Both the position numbers and the translations under genes were made by a program. This document shows, piece by piece, positions 1 to 64,000 of a DNA stretch of 64,000 bases. This stretch comes from Dallia pectoralis (Eukaryota; Chordata; Actinopteri; Esociformes; Umbridae). The stretch lies in assembly GCA_029465975.1 (NCBI GenBank), contig CM055761.1:805853-869852 (forward strand), given 5' to 3'. The number at the start of each line of letters is the position of its first letter. The stretch's first letter is position 1. The notes under the pieces were generated by a model. That model was not told where the DNA came from, made no database searches, and saw nothing but the letters and a program-made list of their open reading frames with translations.

Positions 1-25
1 AAATACCAAGAACAAGAACATCAAG
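1..25 (+). CDS. arpc5: ARPC5-type gene, 3' end of an internal exon
   Basis: The first 25 bases read NTKNKNIK in frame and are followed at once by a GTGAGT donor at position 26. The peptide resembles the segment of ARPC5 just before the conserved DRA..LVLKVL block that opens the next exon at 139. The exon begins outside the window. The call rests on the match in frame and position with the following exon. Confidence 0.7.
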
Positions 26-138
26 GTGAGTCAAGACATCCCTTCATTACCGCGTATGCGTCTTAATTTAAATTTAGAGCACATACAGTTGTCCTGCAGG
101 GGTTGATATCTGTTCTGAACTTTGCCGTGCTTGGTCAG

Positions 139-315
139 GACCGTGCAGAAGGCCTGGTGTTAAAGGTGCTGAGCTCTTTTAAGAGCAGTGAAATTGAGAA
201 GGGTGTCCAGTCACTGGATAAAAACGGAATGGATCTGCTCATGATGTACATCTACAAAGGCTTTGAGACGCCATCGGACAACAGCAGCGCCATTCTGCTT
301 CAGTGGCACGAAAAG
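139..315 (+). CDS. arpc5: ARPC5-type actin-related protein 2/3 complex subunit 5, penultimate exon
   Basis: The exon is bounded by an AG at 137-138 and a GT donor at 316. It encodes 59 residues from DRAEGLVLKVL to LLQWHEK, including SLDKNGMDLLMMYIYKGFE and PSDNSSAILLQWHEK, which are hallmarks of the p16-Arc subunit of the Arp2/3 actin-nucleating complex. The PSDNSS and later GGVG wording favours ARPC5 over ARPC5L, although FKSSEIE is more like ARPC5L, so the paralogue is not fully settled. An upstream in-frame ATG near 103 is not the start, because this is an internal exon. Confidence 0.93.
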
Positions 316-663
316 GTACTGCACACACCGTTTATGTTTTACTGTCACTGTGGGGACAAAATCACACTTTCCTTAACCACAACATATATCAATAACCCTA
401 ACCTCTGGACCATAATTATAAACATAACACTATTGTCACTTCTATCCTACATCTAACCTCTAAGCAAAACATTTTTTTCCACAATTGAGTTGAACAAAAT
501 GTTAGGTCAAATTGTTTATATTTAACCCTCTATGTTTTACTCCCTTAATTTTTGGTCTCCAGAAGGATTGTAAAATACATGGTTTTAAATGTTGATTAGA
601 CTAAACAAAGTGTTGAATGTTAACTGAATATAAGTTCTGTATGTTTTCCTCTGCCCCTCCCAG

Positions 664-726
664 GCTCTCTCTGAAGGTGGAGTTGGATGTATTGTCAGAG
701 TGTTAACAGCCAGGAAGACGGTCTAA
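664..726 (+). CDS. arpc5: ARPC5-type gene, terminal coding exon
   Basis: An acceptor CAG at 661-663 opens an exon that encodes ALSEGGVGCIVRVLTARKTV and a TAA stop at 724-726. The invariant C-terminus VRVLTARKTV identifies the Arp2/3 subunit. It joins in phase 0 to the exon ending at 315. The gene converges tail to tail with hmcn1, with about 2 kb between the two stop codons. Confidence 0.95.
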   Translation, partial: ALSEGGVGCIVRVLTARKTV

Positions 727-2690
727 CTTAAAGAGGATTATTGTCTTACATTAAATAGGCCATAGGTTCTGCCTGCACTGACTCCCTGAGACGCTTTGTA
801 ATGACTACAGCTGGCGTTAGACTGTGTGGAGATGTTCCTTCATGTCCCTCACAGCTTCTGTCTGAAACACTTTCCAACACCTTGTAGATCCCAGAGGATC
901 CCTCTCTCCTTCTCAGATCTCTCCTAAACATTCCGGACATGCCCAAATTGGCATAGTCAGGGTTTTTAACTCATGGACTTTTCCTTCGTAGATCCTTGAA
1001 TACACACACTGACATAAAGTTACGTTCATCTTTTTAGGTCTTGCTTTGTTTATCTCTAGTTTGTCTTGCCAACATGGGGATTACTAGCCAGTTAAGTAGA
1101 AAATATTTACTATACATAAGATTAAATAAGAGTTAACATTACAGTTCTTATTATGGCCTAGTAATATTGCATATGAACCCTGGACATGCATTTCTTTACA
1201 TATAGTAGCATCCTGTAGGCAGGACAGTATTTTTTGATTAATTAGTTAATTAGTTGATGGCTTTTCTGAAAGGTTTCAGTTTAGACTGAAATTACGTACG
1301 TGGATTAAAGCCTTAATCTTCCTTTGAACGATTGTTGCTCAATTTAGAGCAAATTCTTTTTACCATTATTTACATTTAAATATTATTTTTTTACCAATCA
1401 TTCCTTCTAAGGACATTTTGTCTGAGGTACACAAATATCAGTATTCTCGCTATAGAGATGCCATGAAATTCATTAAGTGTTTCCAATTGATCTTATAGCT
1501 AATGCAAATAACCTCTGTCTTGAGACACATGTGTAAAATGGTGTCCCATCTAAACACCTTTGGCCCCTGGTTAAAAACGTGCAGTATGGATAATGTGTAG
1601 TATAAGGATCTATGAAGGAACCACATTTAGATAAAAAAAAGTCCTGTTTTAAATGTTCTCATCTGTGATGACGCAGCCAAACATTAGTAACTGTTTAATA
1701 ATGTTGAAGTATAAACGTTAAATGCTGAAGTGCAAAAAGACAACAGACCACACCAAACTGGTGTACAAACTGCCTTAATAACAATATTACTTTTTCATGT
1801 GGGTGCTTTTTGGAAGAAATAATATAAGATATATGAAAAAGAGTTTTGTATTGCTGAAAATTACATGTGGATAAATATTAAAAGTAACACCCAACCACAA
1901 TATCTGAATGTATATTTTATTCATTTTATGAAAAACCTTTATACAATACAGTATTGAAATACATTAAGACAAAAATATATATACAAATCATAAAAAATTG
2001 AATACATCTTGGTGACTATAGATGACTGTGACTATAGATGAACTGGTAAGTTAGTTTTTATTGACAATAATAATAACTACAGTTCCTATTTGAGACTGAC
2101 AGAAAGGGACTATATGATATATTCTGGGATAAGAGAGAACCTGAGGTGGAATAAGGGTTGACTGATATTTAGCCAAACGTATCTCGCCCTCAAGCCTCTA
2201 CCTGCACCATTTCAGACAAAATGACCAGCTCTGTTCACCACTCTTCTGTTACAATTTGTAACCAATCAGGGTAGACTTGGAGAGTAGGGAACCGCCCCTT
2301 ATTCATATTCAAGCACTTCCCAATAGGTTAATAGGTAGATGTAAAACAGGTTAGCTAGTGTTCCCTGCCTCGTCCCGATTGAGCTCCCAGAGGGAAGGAA
2401 TCTACATTCTAGGGCGACATCATGTGAAGTCTGGGTCATATGGTAACAGAGACAAGATACGAGGTCTAAACGATTCATGGCGTTTACTTCTAACAGAGGG
2501 GAACTCGCTTGAGTGTAAACTTTGTTGTGCTCTGTGTGTGTTTGGGTATGTAATTCCCTAGTCAACCACCAGGGTGTGTAGTGCTCGTCGACCACCTGGT
2601 TACCTGGTTTTACCTCTGTTTTTTCCCTGCTAGTTTTCATTGACATCTGCGGTAGTTTTCCAAACTCTACTCTGTTGTTTTAAAGTGCTC
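727..2690. other. Convergent 3' UTR / intergenic stretch between arpc5 and hmcn1
   Basis: No coding exon is evident. The stretch should hold the 3' UTRs of both genes. Plus-strand ATTAAA hexamers lie near 1121 and 1304, and minus-strand AATAAA hexamers lie at 1916-1921 and 2057-2062. In AT-rich DNA these are weak evidence, so the cleavage sites remain unknown. The short ORFs here show no recognisable family. Confidence 0.5.
2057..2062 (-). other. Candidate polyadenylation hexamer for hmcn1
   Basis: AATAAA on the minus strand, about 630 bases downstream of the hmcn1 stop codon. A second copy lies at 1916-1921. Position and sequence fit, but there is no direct support for use. Confidence 0.3.
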
Positions 2691-63826
<61,136 letters not shown>

Positions 63827-64000
63827 CTGTAGAGATGAAGTGATCAACGGTTAGAATCAGATGTATGTTTGTATTAATCAGATGCACATCAACACATGAT
63901 TCCTACGGACGATTAACGCCTGGTAAACATTAGAAATACGCCAGGAAAGTACGGGAACGCTCCCCTATAAAACAACAACAGAAAAACATAAATGTTCCTG

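Noticed and set aside
103..456. A separate small gene starting at the ATG near 103
   Set aside because: The reading frame is the ARPC5 internal exon (139-315) with intron sequence on both sides; splice sites and homology fix the boundaries.

Overview
The window is vertebrate nuclear DNA, almost certainly from a teleost fish. It has split genes with GT-AG introns, abundant minisatellites and (CA)n tracts, and fish-type transposons. It holds parts of two converging genes. The last exons of an ARPC5-type gene (Arp2/3 complex subunit) lie at 1-726 on the plus strand. The minus strand from 63826 down to 2691 is filled by hemicentin-1 (hmcn1), a giant extracellular-matrix protein. The start of hmcn1 (signal peptide and most of the VWA-type region) lies beyond the right edge.

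Read in the direction of hmcn1 transcription (right to left), 99 coding exons can be placed. Two exons carry the conserved region that links the VWA part to the Ig array (63826-63226). Then come 44 Ig domains (62266-15820), six thrombospondin type-1 repeats (15351-11960), a nidogen G2F domain on four exons (11481-10311), a short connecting exon (9803-9741), eight EGF-like domains (9500-4026) and the fibulin-type C-terminal module ending in the stop at 2691-2693. This order and these counts match what I recall of vertebrate HMCN1. All junctions that I joined keep the reading frame, and I saw no disabling change, so the gene looks functional.

The introns hold the unusual material. There are more than 40 tandem-repeat arrays with units from 2 to about 83 bp. 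At least ten of them are built from the exon 3' end plus its splice donor, so the donor is repeated many times downstream of the true one. One further array repeats a splice acceptor. One 30-bp array makes a whole 615-bp intron open in frame between two Ig exons. This is the most interesting signal in the window.

Mobile elements with visible target-site duplications are: a 3.36-kb LINE with several frameshifts (56132-59488, 13-bp TSD); a deleted Tc1/mariner-like element (6455-7604, TA TSD); a 139-bp hAT-type MITE with a perfect 8-bp TSD (11678-11816); a second hAT-type MITE (43146-43463) and a probable third (37464-37768); and a tRNA-derived SINE (45822-46089). I found no bacterial, CRISPR or toxin-like system.
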